Below, piece by piece: positions 43,245 to 53,074 of a DNA stretch of 64,000 nucleotides. Positions within the stretch are counted from its first letter, which is position 1. The number at the start of each line of letters is the position of its first letter. The notes under the pieces are model-generated. The model was not told the DNA's origin, made no database searches, and was given only the letters and a program-made list of their open reading frames with translations. Origin of the DNA: Streptococcus vestibularis (GTDB lineage Bacteria > Bacillota > Bacilli > Lactobacillales > Streptococcaceae); contig JAABLG010000001.1 of assembly GCA_010604095.1 (NCBI GenBank), forward strand, positions 1 through 64,000, in the 5' to 3' direction. Made by a program: the position numbers and the translations under genes.

Positions 43245-44876
43245 GTGTCAGTAAATTGGCAAGATATTGTGTTTTCTTTCCTCGGTGGTTTGGGACTCTT
43301 CCTTTTCAGTATTAAGTACATGGGGGATGGTCTTCAACAGGCAGCCGGTGATAAGTTACGCTATTACATTGATAAGTATACCAGTAATCCTTTTTTAGGG
43401 GTCTTGATTGGTATTGTCATGACGGCCTTGATTCAGTCAAGTTCAGGGGTAACCGTTATCGTCGTAGGTCTGGTTTCGGCAGGACTTTTGAGTCTTCGTC
43501 AGGCTATTGGAATTGTCATGGGGGCAAATATCGGGACAACCGTAACTTCCTTCATGATTGGTTTCAAGCTAGGTGATTATGCCCTTCCGGTGCTTTTCAT
43601 TGGTGCGGCGCTTCTCTTCTTTACAAGTAATAAGAAGCTCAACAACCTAGGTCGTATCTTGTTTGGTGTGGGTGGAATCTTCTTTGCCCTTAACCTGATG
43701 GGAGATGCGGTAGAGCCTTTGAAGTCCGTCACAGCCTTTAAAGACTACTTGGCAACTTTAGGTGACCGCCCAATCATGGGAGTCATCATTGGTGCTGGTT
43801 TGACCATGTTGATTCAGTCTTCGGCAGCTACCATTGGTATTCTTCAGAGCCTTTATTCAGGTGGCTTGCTTGATTTGCAAGGTGCCCTTCCAATCCTCTT
43901 CGGGGACAATATCGGAACAACTATAACAGCGGTTCTTGCGGCTCTTGGTTCTAACATTGCGGCTAAACGTGTAGCAGGAGCTCACGTACTCTTTAATGTC
44001 ATTGGAACGGTCTTGTGTTTGATTCTTTTGGTGCCATTCACAGCTTTAATTCAATGGTTCAAGTCTGTACTTGGTTTGACACCAGAGATGACAATTGCCT
44101 TTGCCCACGGTACTTTCAACATTGCTAATACTATTGTTCAGTTCCCATTCATCGGAGTTTTAGCTTACTTGGTAACTAAGATCATCCCTGGTGAGGACGA
44201 AGTTAATAAGTACAAAGCACTTTATTTGGACCGTTTGCTCATCACGCAAGCACCAGCCATTGCCCTTGGTAATGCCAAGAAAGAATTGGTGCATTTGGCG
44301 TCATATGCTATCCAGTCTTTGGAAGCTTCATATGCTTTCTTTGATAAGGGAGATGAAAAATACTTTGACAAGGTTGAAAAATATGAAACAGCTGTTAATA
44401 GTATTGACGAAGAGTTGACAACTTACTTGATTGATATTTCTAACGAGTCACTTAGTGTTTCTGAAAATGAAATCTTGGCAAGTGTCCTTGATTCTGTTCG
44501 TGACTTGGAACGTATTGGTGACCTTGCAGTCGCTAGTGCTAGTCTTTCACAACACATTCATAGCAAGGGAATTGAATTCTCTGAAACAGCCAAGGCGGAA
44601 CTTGCGGATGTCTATAACCGCACTCATCGTATTATACTTGACAGTATTCGTGTCGTTGTGGACGATGATAAGGTGCTTGCTGGTCAAGTTATCCTCCGTC
44701 ATGAAGAGTTGGAAAAACTTGCAAAACAATTGCGTAAGATTCATACCAAACGCCTTAATAATGGTGAATGTACTGCGCAGGCAGGTATCAACTATGTTGA
44801 TTACTTATCGCATTACACACGTATCGCAGACCATGCCATTAACCTTGTTGAAAAGGTTACAGAAGGTGTGATTTAA
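43245..44876 (+). CDS. Na/Pi cotransporter family protein with PhoU-like tail
   Basis: The 543-residue protein has two inverted Na/Pi repeats, LIQSSSGVTVIVVGLVSAG and LIQSSAATIGILQSLYSGG, each followed by a GxNIGTT motif, and then a cytoplasmic PhoU-like helical domain from about residue 350. It likely imports phosphate with sodium. GTG 43245 after GAGGA gives the family N-terminus; TTG 43224 has no ribosome site. Confidence 0.9.
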   Translation: MSVNWQDIVFSFLGGLGLFLFSIKYMGDGLQQAAGDKLRYYIDKYTSNPFLGVLIGIVMTALIQSSSGVTVIVVGLVSAGLLSLRQAIGIVMGANIGTTVTSFMIGFKLGDYALPVLFIGAALLFFTSNKKLNNLGRILFGVGGIFFALNLMGDAVEPLKSVTAFKDYLATLGDRPIMGVIIGAGLTMLIQSSAATIGILQSLYSGGLLDLQGALPILFGDNIGTTITAVLAALGSNIAAKRVAGAHVLFNVIGTVLCLILLVPFTALIQWFKSVLGLTPEMTIAFAHGTFNIANTIVQFPFIGVLAYLVTKIIPGEDEVNKYKALYLDRLLITQAPAIALGNAKKELVHLASYAIQSLEASYAFFDKGDEKYFDKVEKYETAVNSIDEELTTYLIDISNESLSVSENEILASVLDSVRDLERIGDLAVASASLSQHIHSKGIEFSETAKAELADVYNRTHRIILDSIRVVVDDDKVLAGQVILRHEELEKLAKQLRKIHTKRLNNGECTAQAGINYVDYLSHYTRIADHAINLVEKVTEGVI

Positions 44877-44881
44877 TATGG

Positions 44882-44910
44882 AAAGTCGAGAACATTTCTC
44901 GGCTTTTTTT
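44882..44910 (+). terminator. Na/Pi gene terminator
   Basis: AAGTCGAGA / TCTCGGCTT hairpin and T7. The next promoter's TATAAT (44913-44918) follows at once. Confidence 0.87.
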
Positions 44911-44961
44911 GATATAATGAAGGCGTATTGAGAACATAGAAAATTGATGAGAGGTAGTCCT

Positions 44962-46110
44962 ATGACTTATTATATTGCAGCCAAACGATTTTATTTTGAT
45001 CATAAGGTCAAAGAAGGTGGCTACTTAGCAGTCACAGATGGTCGTTTTGCTGAGTGGACAAAAAAGGCACCAGAAGGTGCAGAGGTGCTAGATTACAGTG
45101 ACTATCAAATTGCTCCTGGTCTTGTGGACACCCACATTCACGGATTTGCGGGTTATGATGTTATGGACAATTCGGCGGAAAGTCTCTTAGGTATGAGTCA
45201 GGCCTTGCCTTCAGCAGGTGTGACCTCTTTCTTGCCGACAGCCTTGACCGCACCATTTGAGGAGTTGAAGGCTATTTGTCAAACGACAGCTGAGACGGCT
45301 GGTAAGGAAAGAGGCGCAAAAATTCAAGGACTCTTCTTTGAAGGGCCTTATTTCACTGAAACCTACAAGGGTGCTCAAAATCCAAAATACATGGGCAATC
45401 CAAGCCTTGAACAGTTGCAAGCCTGGCAAGAAGCGGCTCAAGGAAAGTTAATCAAATTGGCCTTGGCTCCTGAGCGTGAAGGAGTGGCTGATTTTATTAA
45501 AGAAGCGACTAAACAAGGTGTGACAATTGCCTTGGGACATTCCAATGCGACTTATGAAGAAGCCGTGGCAGCAGTGGAAGCTGGTGCTTCGGTCTGGGTT
45601 CACGTTTATAATGGGATGCGTGGCTTTAGTCACCGTGAGCCTGGTATGGTTGGTGCAGCCTTTGATAGTCCAGATACCATTGGTGAATTGATTGCGGATG
45701 GGCACCATGTTTTACCAGCTGCCTGTAGCGTCCTTATCAAGCAGAAGACGCCTCAAAATGTTGCCCTGATTACAGACTGTATGTCTGCAGGAGGACGTCC
45801 CGATGGCGACTATATGCTGGGTGAGCTTCCTGTTATTGTGGAAAATGGCACGGCTCGCCTTAAGGAAGGTGGTAACCTGGCTGGTTCTATCCTGCAACTT
45901 AAAGATGGTGTCAAGCACGTCGTTGATTGGGGTCTGGTGACGGTTGCTCAATCTTTACAAATGGCGAGTCATGTTCCAGCTAAATCTGTTGGTCTTGAAA
46001 ATGTTTGTGGTAGTCTTAAAGCTGGTCTAGCAGCCGATTTCATCGTTTTAGATGACTCTTTGGAGTTACAAGCAACTTTTATCGATGGTCGTAAAGCTTG
46101 GGAAAAGTAA
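44962..46110 (+). CDS. nagA: N-acetylglucosamine-6-phosphate deacetylase
   Basis: NagA removes the acetyl group from GlcNAc-6-P for amino-sugar use. The 382-residue amidohydrolase has the metal motif DTHIHG (His58, His60), GLFFEGPYF, ALGHSNATYEEA and LITDCMSAGG. ATG 44962 follows GAGGT; earlier in-frame starts at 44944-44947 have no site. nagB is not adjacent. Confidence 0.95.
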   Translation: MTYYIAAKRFYFDHKVKEGGYLAVTDGRFAEWTKKAPEGAEVLDYSDYQIAPGLVDTHIHGFAGYDVMDNSAESLLGMSQALPSAGVTSFLPTALTAPFEELKAICQTTAETAGKERGAKIQGLFFEGPYFTETYKGAQNPKYMGNPSLEQLQAWQEAAQGKLIKLALAPEREGVADFIKEATKQGVTIALGHSNATYEEAVAAVEAGASVWVHVYNGMRGFSHREPGMVGAAFDSPDTIGELIADGHHVLPAACSVLIKQKTPQNVALITDCMSAGGRPDGDYMLGELPVIVENGTARLKEGGNLAGSILQLKDGVKHVVDWGLVTVAQSLQMASHVPAKSVGLENVCGSLKAGLAADFIVLDDSLELQATFIDGRKAWEK

Positions 46111-46119
46111 TGGTCTAAG

Positions 46120-46149
46120 CAGTGCTTTTATATAAAGGTGCTGTTTTTT
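46120..46149 (+). terminator. nagA terminator
   Basis: CAGTGCTTT / AAGGTGCTG hairpin with wobble pairs and T6. Confidence 0.75.
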
Positions 46150-46220
46150 CTTATTTTTTACAGAATTGTAACAGTAAAGGTGTAAAATAGAAATACTTTT
46201 TTATTTTTACAGGAGGTAAT

Positions 46221-47461
46221 ATGTCAAAACGTATTTGGAGCATTGCTCTGGCCTATGTCGGTGTAATGATTGGCGCAGGAGTATCTTCAGGACAGGACCT
46301 CTTGCAGTATTTTGTCAGCTTTGGAGCCTGGGGTCTGATAGGTGTTATTGTCTTAGGAGTTCTACATGTTGGTTTTGGCCGTTTGATGATTGCTCTGGGA
46401 AGCTATTATCAATCGGACGATCATTCGGTCGTTCTTGCTGAAATTAGTCATCCTGTTATATATCGCATTTTGGATATTGCGCTCATTATCACCTGCTTTA
46501 TCTTTGGTTTTGTGATGACGGCTGGTGCAGGAGCCAATTTGAATCAACAATTTGGCATGCCATTTTGGGTAGGAGCTTTTCTCTGTACGGCCTTGACTAT
46601 TGTGGTCAGCTTTTTAGATTTCAAAAAAATCATCGGAGTTATCGGAGTCTTTACCCCTATGATTTTGGTAATGATTGCTGTTATCTTTATGACCAATGTT
46701 TTAGGGCGCCACTGGGATTTTGAGGAGATGAATAGGATTTCACAAACTATTCAATCCCCCTTTTCAAGCGTTTGGATGTCTGTCGTCAATTATTTTGCTG
46801 TTTGTGTCATGTCTGCCATCGCTATGGCCTTCGTTATGGGGGGCTCCATTTTCAAAATTAATGAAGCTGAAAAGAGTGGTGCCTGGGGTGGCTTCATGGT
46901 TGGTGTGATTTTCTTTATCACGACCCTGATTCTTTTTGCTAATAGTGACAAGGTTGTCAAGTCAGATGTGCCTATGTTGGCTATTGCTAAGGAAGTTAAT
47001 CCTGTCTTTGCAACCCTCTATGCTTTCGTGATTTTTGGTTTGATTTTCAATACTGTTTTTGTCTCTATTATGCTCTAGGCAAACGCTTTGCAGCTGGTAG
47101 TGAAAAACGGTTCAAGTTTTTTGTGACTGCTTTTTCTCTCAGTGGTTTCCTTGTATCCTTTATGGGTTTTCGTCAATTGGTCGCAGTCATGTATCCCATT
47201 ATCGGTTATATGGGATTACTGATGTTGGTTGTCTTGGTTGTCGCAAGTTATCGTAAAAAAGCAAAGATTCGCAAGGAAAAAGAAATCCGAAATCATCTTT
47301 TAGCTATTGTCGAGAAAGCTTATGATCCTGATCAAGATTTAACGCCTCAGGACAAGGAAAAGGCAGAACAACTTCGAGATGCTTCAATCATTGACAATCA
47401 AACACTCCGTGAGGATTCCCATGCTCATGTTCGTCAGGAATTGGGGATTGATGAGAAGTAG
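46221..47461 (+). pseudogene. YkvI-type membrane transporter, frameshifted
   Basis: The first frame (ATG 46221, site AGGAGG) gives 285 residues with about eight membrane helices and the LeuT-fold-like ALAYVGVMIGAGVSSGQDLLQ. It stops at 47076-47078. The -1 frame continues with YALGKRFAAGSEKRFK and encodes the missing last helices and a charged tail to 47461. One base has been lost near 47050-47070. The family is membrane protein YkvI, related to amino-acid permeases; substrate unknown. Probably inactive. Confidence 0.85.
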
Positions 47462-47475
47462 AATTAGAATTCTAT

Positions 47476-47711
47476 TTTACAAGTTTATCTATTTCTGCTA
47501 TAATACTGACAAGAAAGAAAGGCTTATGGCGTTTTTCTAGCGAGCTTGGGATAGTGAAAGCCAAGTAGGGCAAAGTAAGCAAGTGGCGCTTTCTCTTAGC
47601 GAAGAGCTGAGTAAAGTAAAATAAAATGAAGTAATAAATTAGGGTGGAACCGCGTTTCTGACGCCCCTAGGTCATATGACTTGGGAGCAGAGACACGGTT
47701 CTTTTTGTATT
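47476..47711 (+). promoter_or_regulatory. Glycine T-box leader of glyQS (with promoter)
   Basis: Promoter TTTACA (47476) and TGcTATAAT (47496-47504) with a 17-bp spacer. T-box core AGGGTGGAACCGCG at 47640-47653. The long terminator pairs AACCG with CGGTT through an inner AGGTCA / TGACT stem, then T5. A GGC triplet in the probable specifier bulge (47585-47587) fits glycine, but the fold needs checking. Confidence 0.9.
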
Positions 47712-47744
47712 CCAAGTCACAAAGATAAAATTAAGGAGTATTCA

Positions 47745-47822
47745 ATGTCTAAAAAACTAACCTTCCACTGCGTCAGTGGCAGATACCTCCTTACAGTCGG
47801 ACTGCCCCACTCTCAGCGCTAG
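47745..47822 (+). pseudogene. Truncated duplicate of the glyQ start, a 25-codon decoy frame
   Basis: After the T-box terminator, AAGGAGTATTCAATG and five or six glyQ codons (MSKKLT) appear, then unrelated codons to a TAG at 47820-47822. The same ribosome site and start recur at 47906-47941, where the real glyQ begins. The two 35-base copies differ at a few positions. The decoy has a perfect ribosome site and is probably translated. Confidence 0.75.
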
Positions 47823-47905
47823 GGTGCCTGGGCTAGACGCAGTACTAACTCGTCTTGCCTCGTATAATCGACGAGGCAAACTCGTGTCGCAAGAATCATT
47901 TTTAA
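47765..47905. repeat. Inserted hairpin-rich DNA in the glyQ leader
   Basis: About 140 bases of GC-richer DNA separate the two glyQ start copies. They contain CACTG-cgt-CAGTG at 47765-47777 and TTGCCTCGT / ACGAGGCAA near 47858-47882, with an internal TATAAT. No protein is credible. It looks like a small intergenic repeat element. Confidence 0.5.
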
Positions 47906-47919
47906 TCAAGGAGTATTCA

Positions 47920-48837
47920 ATGTCTAAGAAATTAACATTTCAAGAAATTATTTTGACTTTGCAACAATACTGGAATGACCAGGGTTGTATGCTCATGCAG
48001 GCTTATGATAATGAAAAAGGTGCGGGAACTATGAGTCCTTACACTTTCCTTCGTGCCATTGGTCCTGAGCCATGGAATGCGGCTTATGTGGAGCCATCTC
48101 GTCGTCCAGCTGATGGTCGTTATGGGGAAAACCCAAATCGTCTCTACCAACACCACCAATTCCAAGTAGTTATGAAGCCATCTCCATCAAACATCCAAGA
48201 GCTTTACCTTGAGTCTTTGGAAAAATTGGGGATTAATCCTTTGGAACACGATATCCGTTTCGTTGAAGATAACTGGGAAAACCCATCAACTGGTTCGGCT
48301 GGTCTTGGTTGGGAAGTTTGGCTTGACGGTATGGAAATCACTCAGTTCACCTACTTCCAACAAGTTGGTGGATTGGCAACTGGTCCGGTAACTTCTGAAG
48401 TTACGTACGGATTGGAACGTTTGGCTTCTTACATCCAAGAAGTAGATTCAGTTTATGATATTGAGTGGGCTCCAGGCGTTAAATACGGAGAAATCTTCCT
48501 TCAACCAGAATACGAACACTCAAAATACAGCTTTGAAGTTTCTGACCAAAATATGCTTCTTGAAAACTTCGAGAAATTTGAAAAAGAAGCAGGACGTGCT
48601 TTGGAATTGGGCCTTGTTCACCCAGCCTATGACTACGTTTTGAAATGTTCACACACCTTCAACTTGCTAGATGCACGTGGAGCAGTATCCGTTACAGAAC
48701 GTGCCGGCTACATTGCCCGTATCCGTAACTTGGCCCGTGTCGTAGCCAAAACTTTCGTCGCAGAACGTAAGAAACTTGGTTACCCACTTCTTGACGAAGC
48801 CACACGCGCCAAACTCCTAGCAGAAGAGGAAGAATAA
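47920..48837 (+). CDS. glyQ: Glycine--tRNA ligase alpha subunit
   Basis: GlyQ carries the catalytic class II core of the two-subunit glycyl-tRNA synthetase. The 305-residue protein begins [18 protein letters not shown] and includes [13 protein letters not shown] and [20 protein letters not shown] 47920 with AAGGAG is the family start; the open frame upstream lies in inserted DNA. Confidence 0.97.
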   Translation: MSKKLTFQEIILTLQQYWNDQGCMLMQAYDNEKGAGTMSPYTFLRAIGPEPWNAAYVEPSRRPADGRYGENPNRLYQHHQFQVVMKPSPSNIQELYLESLEKLGINPLEHDIRFVEDNWENPSTGSAGLGWEVWLDGMEITQFTYFQQVGGLATGPVTSEVTYGLERLASYIQEVDSVYDIEWAPGVKYGEIFLQPEYEHSKYSFEVSDQNMLLENFEKFEKEAGRALELGLVHPAYDYVLKCSHTFNLLDARGAVSVTERAGYIARIRNLARVVAKTFVAERKKLGYPLLDEATRAKLLAEEEE

Positions 48838-49118
48838 AAAGAGTTACAAGAATGGAAAATGGGCAAACAAAGTGAGCCCACATGGCTACCCAGAGGCAAG
48901 TCGAAGACTTGCTAAAGGGATAGGCACCGCCGTACTGGTATATGGGGATTTTCGAAACGTTAGGTTCAAAAATCAGTTGGCTAAATCCACTTTGATGGAC
49001 TGTTGGAAATCGATGCCAAGGAGACATAAGATTTCCCTACAGCCTCACAAAGTTAGTTAGCAACGTCCCCAGTACCTAAGGTGCCTATCAACAAGAAGAA
49101 TTTTGTAAAGGAAAAAAC
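48838..49118. repeat. Non-coding insert with terminal inverted repeats between glyQ and glyS
   Basis: The 281-base gap is unusual for glyQ-glyS. ATAGGCACC at 48920-48928 is the inverse of GGTGCCTAT at 49080-49088, and the pairing continues inward with GTACTGG and GGGGA blocks, so a 169-base element can fold end to end. No good gene is inside; a 62-codon frame on the + strand has no ribosome site. glyS keeps its own site just after it. Confidence 0.55.
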
Positions 49119-51155
49119 ATGACAAAAAACTTATTAGTAGAACTTGGACTTGAAGAGTTGCCAGCCTACGTTGTCACACCAAGTGAAAAACAACTCGGTG
49201 AGAAAATGGCAGCCTTCTTGGATGACAACCGTCTTTCATACGAAAGCATTCAAACCTTCTCAACACCACGCCGTTTGGCCGTCCGTGTGATTGGTTTGGC
49301 TGATCAACAATCTGATTTGACCGAAGATTTTAAAGGACCTTCTAAGAAAATCGCCTTGGATGCAGATGGAAACTTCTCAAAAGCGGCTCAAGGATTCGTC
49401 CGTGGGAAAGGTTTGACTGTTGATGATATCGAATTCCGTGAAGTCAAAGGTGAAGAGTACGTTTATGTCACTAAGCACGAAGCTGGAAAACCAGCTAAAG
49501 AAGTCTTGGCTGGCGTTCCAGAGGTGCTTGCTTCATTGACTTTCCCTGTCAGCATGCACTGGGCTAACAATACATTTGAATACATTCGCCCAGTTCACAC
49601 CTTGACAGTTCTTTTGGGCGACGAAGCGCTCGACCTTGATTTCTTGGATATCAAGTCAGGTCGTGTGAGTCGTGGACACCGATTCCTTGGACATGAAGTG
49701 GAAATTACTAATGCGGATTCTTATGAAGAAGACCTTCGTACCGTTTACGTGATTGCGGATAGCAAAGAACGTGAAAATATGATTCGTGAGCAAATCAAAG
49801 CCATCGAAGCAGAACAAGGTGTTCAAGTTCAAATCGAAGAAGGGCTTTTGAATGAAGTCTTGAACTTGGTCGAATACCCAACTGCCTTCATGGGAAGTTT
49901 TGATACTAAGTATTTGGATGTTCCAGAAGAAGTTTTGGTGACCTCAATGGAAACGCACCAACGTTACTTTGTTGTACGTGACCTTGATGGTAAACTTAAA
50001 CCAAACTTCATCTCAGTCCGTAATGGTAACGCTGAGCACTTGGAAAATGTTATCCGAGGAAATGAAAAAGTATTGGTTGCACGTCTTGAAGATGGTGAAT
50101 TCTTCTGGCGTGAAGACCAAAAACTTAAGATTGAAGACCTCGTTGCTAAATTGGCGAACGTAACCTTCCATGAAAAAATTGGTTCTCTTTCAGAACACAT
50201 GGCGCGCGCTGGTGTCATTGCAGCGTCACTAGCTGAGCAAGCTGGTTTGACTGCTGAAGAAACGGCAGCCGTCGCTCGTGCAGCTGAAATCTACAAATTT
50301 GACCTCTTGACTGGTATGGTCGGAGAGTTCGATGAATTGCAAGGAATCATGGGTGAAAAATACGCTCTCCTTGCTGGTGAAGATGCTGCGGTTGCGACAG
50401 CTATCCGTGAGCACTACCTTCCTGATTCAGCAGACGGAGCCCTTCCAGAGACTAAGGTTGGTGCTATCCTTGCGCTTGCAGATAAATTGGATACCCTCCT
50501 TTCATTCTTCTCAGTAGGCTTGATTCCATCAGGTTCCAATGACCCATATGCGCTTCGTCGTGCAACACAAGGGATTGTTCGTATCTTGGATGCCTTTGGT
50601 TGGCATATCCCTATGGATGAGTTGATTGACAGCCTTTACGGACTTTCATTTGATAGTCTTTCATATGACAATCAAGCAGAAGTCATCAACTTCATCAAAG
50701 CGCGTGTGGACAAGATGATGGGACGCACTTCAAAAGATATCAAAGAAGCCGTTCTTGCTGGTTCAAACTTTGTCGTGGCTGATATGCTTGAAGCAGCTGA
50801 CGCCCTCTCAGAAGCTGCTAAGGCTGATGGTTACAAAGCAGCTGTTGAATCACTTTCTCGTGCCTTCAACTTGGCAGAAAAAGCAGGTGCTTCAGTAGCA
50901 GTCGATGCCAGTCTCTTTGAAAATGATCAAGAAAAAGCTCTTGCTAAAGCGATTGAAGAGCTTGAATTGACTGGTTCAGCTAGCGACAAATTGGCTCAAC
51001 TCTTTGCTCTTAGCCCAGTCATTGATGCTTTCTTTGACAATACTATGGTTATGGCAGAGGATGAGGCTGTTAAAAACAACCGTTTGGCCCTTCTTGCAGG
51101 TCTTGTAGCTAAAGCTAACGCTGTTGCAGCTTTCAACCAATTGAACACAAAATAA
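49119..51155 (+). CDS. glyS: Glycine--tRNA ligase beta subunit
   Basis: The 678-residue beta subunit binds tRNA-Gly. It shows the N-terminal [25 protein letters not shown], the HD-like region and a C-terminal anticodon-binding domain. AAAGGAAAA precedes the ATG. Cotranscribed with glyQ if the intergenic insert does not stop transcription. Confidence 0.97.
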   Translation: MTKNLLVELGLEELPAYVVTPSEKQLGEKMAAFLDDNRLSYESIQTFSTPRRLAVRVIGLADQQSDLTEDFKGPSKKIALDADGNFSKAAQGFVRGKGLTVDDIEFREVKGEEYVYVTKHEAGKPAKEVLAGVPEVLASLTFPVSMHWANNTFEYIRPVHTLTVLLGDEALDLDFLDIKSGRVSRGHRFLGHEVEITNADSYEEDLRTVYVIADSKERENMIREQIKAIEAEQGVQVQIEEGLLNEVLNLVEYPTAFMGSFDTKYLDVPEEVLVTSMETHQRYFVVRDLDGKLKPNFISVRNGNAEHLENVIRGNEKVLVARLEDGEFFWREDQKLKIEDLVAKLANVTFHEKIGSLSEHMARAGVIAASLAEQAGLTAEETAAVARAAEIYKFDLLTGMVGEFDELQGIMGEKYALLAGEDAAVATAIREHYLPDSADGALPETKVGAILALADKLDTLLSFFSVGLIPSGSNDPYALRRATQGIVRILDAFGWHIPMDELIDSLYGLSFDSLSYDNQAEVINFIKARVDKMMGRTSKDIKEAVLAGSNFVVADMLEAADALSEAAKADGYKAAVESLSRAFNLAEKAGASVAVDASLFENDQEKALAKAIEELELTGSASDKLAQLFALSPVIDAFFDNTMVMAEDEAVKNNRLALLAGLVAKANAVAAFNQLNTK

Positions 51156-51188
51156 TGACCTGATGACAGGTAGAAAGTAGGTCTTATT

Positions 51189-51446
51189 ATGACACCTGAA
51201 AAAATCGCTCGTATCAATGAGCTTGCTAAAAAGAAAAAAACCGAAGGTTTGACTCCAGAAGAAGAAGTGGAGCAAGCAAAACTTCGTGAAGAGTACATTG
51301 AAGGCTATCGTCGTTCAGTTCGTCACCATATCGAAGGAATTAAAGTGGTTGACGAAGAAGGTAACGATGTGACACCTGAAAAACTACGTCAAGTACAACG
51401 TGAAAAAGGTTTGCATGGCCGTAGCCTTGATGATCCTGAATCATAA
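51189..51446 (+). CDS. DUF896 (YnzC-like) small protein
   Basis: An 85-residue charged protein with [17 protein letters not shown] and the LRHHI-like [18 protein letters not shown] of the DUF896 family. Members form a two-helix hairpin; function is not established. It follows glyS by 33 bases and ends at a strong terminator. Confidence 0.9.
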   Translation: MTPEKIARINELAKKKKTEGLTPEEEVEQAKLREEYIEGYRRSVRHHIEGIKVVDEEGNDVTPEKLRQVQREKGLHGRSLDDPES

Positions 51447-51454
51447 TAACCATT

Positions 51455-51488
51455 AACAAGGGTTTGGAGATTTCCAAGCCCTTGTTTT
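51455..51488 (+). terminator. glyQS operon terminator
   Basis: AACAAGGGTTTGG / CCAAGCCCTTGTT hairpin with T4. Confidence 0.87.
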
Positions 51489-51495
51489 GGAGTGT

Positions 51496-51549
51496 AAAAT
51501 TCTGAATATTCTGTATAAAATTGACCGGTTATGCAAAAAATGGTAAAAT
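51496..51549 (+). promoter_or_regulatory. Permease promoter with CodY-like site
   Basis: TTGACC (51521) and TGgTAAAAT (51541-51549) have a 17-bp spacer. AAAATTCTGAATATT (51496-51510) matches 12 of 15 CodY-box positions and sits just upstream of the -35. Confidence 0.7.
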
Positions 51550-51612
51550 ATAAGTTATGTTAAAAATGGTAGGACTCAATGAGTCTTGCTTAATAGAATT
51601 GGAGTGAAAAAA

Positions 51613-53004
51613 ATGTCGCAAAAGCAACATCATAAAGACGACGACAACCAGACTGAGAATGGGATGGTGCGTGGTCTTCAAAACCGTCACGTCCAGCTGA
51701 TTGCCATCGCTGGTACAATCGGTACAGGTCTCTTCCTCGGGGCGGGGCGTTCCCTTTCCCTAACAGGACCTTCAATCATCTTAGTATATATACTAACTGG
51801 TATCTTCATGTATCTTATGATGCGAGCTATCGGTGAGATGCTCTATATGGATCCTGACCAACACACCTTTATCAACTTTATTACCAAATACCTTGGTAAA
51901 GGTTGGGGATTCTTCTCGGGTTGGTCTTACTGGGTATCACTGATTTTCCTTGGAATGGCAGAAATTACGGCCGTCTCGACCTATGTGCAATATTGGTTCC
52001 CAAGTTGGCCTGCCTGGCAGATTCAGATTATCTTCCTGATTATCTTAAGTTCGGTTAACCTGATTGCAGTTAAGATTTTCGGGGAAGTTGAGTTTTGGTT
52101 TGGAATGATCAAGATTATCACCATTCTTGCTCTTATCGCAACAGGTATCTTCATGGTAGCAACCAACTTTGAAACGCCTGCTGGACATGCTAGTCTTTCC
52201 AATATTACACAAGGCTTCCAGATGTTCCCTAAAGGTTGGGTAAGCTTTGTCATGACCTTCCAAATGGTCTTCTTTGCCTATCAAGCCATCGAATTTGTAG
52301 GGATTACAACTTCTGAGACAGCGAATCCACGTAAGGTCTTACCAAAGGCAATCAAGGAGATTCCGATTCGTATTGTCATCTTCTATGTGGGTGCCCTCAT
52401 TGCCCTCATGGCTATCTTCCCATGGCAAAAACTTCCAGTTAATGAATCACCGTTCGTAACGGTCTTCCAAATGGCTGGTATCAAGTGGGCAGCAGCCTTC
52501 ATTAACTTTGTTGTCTTGACAGCAGCGGCTTCATCATTGAACTCAACACTTTACTCTACAGGTCGTCACCTCTTCCAAATTGCTAAGGAAACACCAAATA
52601 GTAAAGTCATGAAAGCTTTGAAGCTAGATACTTTGTCACGTAATGGTATTCCTTCACGTGCCATCATTGTTTCAGCCATTGTGGTATGTGTTTCAGCCTT
52701 CATCAATGTCTTGCCTGGTGTATCTGATGCCTTTGCTTTGATTACCGCATCATCATCAGGGGTCTACATCGCTATCTATATCTTGACTATGCTTGCTCAT
52801 CTCAAGTACCGTAAATCTCAAGAGTTCATGGCAGATGGCTTCCTTATGCCAGCCTATAAGATTCTTAATCCATTGACTATCCTTTTCTTCATCTTTGTTT
52901 TTGTTTGTCTCTTCTTGCAAAAGTCAACAGTTGTCGGAGCTATTGGAGCAACCATCTGGATTGTCGTATTTAGTATCTATAGTAACTGGAAACACAGTAA
53001 ATAA
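51613..53004 (+). CDS. APC-superfamily amino-acid permease
   Basis: The 463-residue protein has twelve membrane helices and the AAT-family start RHVQLIAIAGTIGTGLFLGAG, with FQMVFFAYQAIEFVGITTSE further on. CycA-like D-serine/D-alanine/glycine import is the best guess. ATG 51613 follows GGAG. The gene comes directly after the glycine operon, which may or may not be functional linkage. Confidence 0.9.
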   Translation: MSQKQHHKDDDNQTENGMVRGLQNRHVQLIAIAGTIGTGLFLGAGRSLSLTGPSIILVYILTGIFMYLMMRAIGEMLYMDPDQHTFINFITKYLGKGWGFFSGWSYWVSLIFLGMAEITAVSTYVQYWFPSWPAWQIQIIFLIILSSVNLIAVKIFGEVEFWFGMIKIITILALIATGIFMVATNFETPAGHASLSNITQGFQMFPKGWVSFVMTFQMVFFAYQAIEFVGITTSETANPRKVLPKAIKEIPIRIVIFYVGALIALMAIFPWQKLPVNESPFVTVFQMAGIKWAAAFINFVVLTAAASSLNSTLYSTGRHLFQIAKETPNSKVMKALKLDTLSRNGIPSRAIIVSAIVVCVSAFINVLPGVSDAFALITASSSGVYIAIYILTMLAHLKYRKSQEFMADGFLMPAYKILNPLTILFFIFVFVCLFLQKSTVVGAIGATIWIVVFSIYSNWKHSK

Positions 53005-53012
53005 ATCATTTA

Positions 53013-53036
53013 GCTCACCTTTATGGTGAGTTTTTT
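53013..53036 (+). terminator. Permease terminator
   Basis: GCTCACC / GGTGAGT hairpin and T6. Confidence 0.85.
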
Positions 53037-53042
53037 GTTGTC

Positions 53043-53065
53043 AAAAAAAGGACACAAGGTGTCCC
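53043..53065 (-). terminator. Terminator of the minus-strand unknown gene
   Basis: On the minus strand GGACAC / GTGTCC closes and is followed by seven T. Confidence 0.8.
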
Positions 53066-53074
53066 AGTTATTAG

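Noticed and set aside
47776-47919. Upstream extension of glyQ
   Set aside because: It lies in the inserted repeat-like DNA; the family N-terminus and AAGGAG fit ATG 47920.
48872-49060. 62-codon frame in the glyQ-glyS gap
   Set aside because: No ribosome site and low-quality composition inside an inverted-repeat element.
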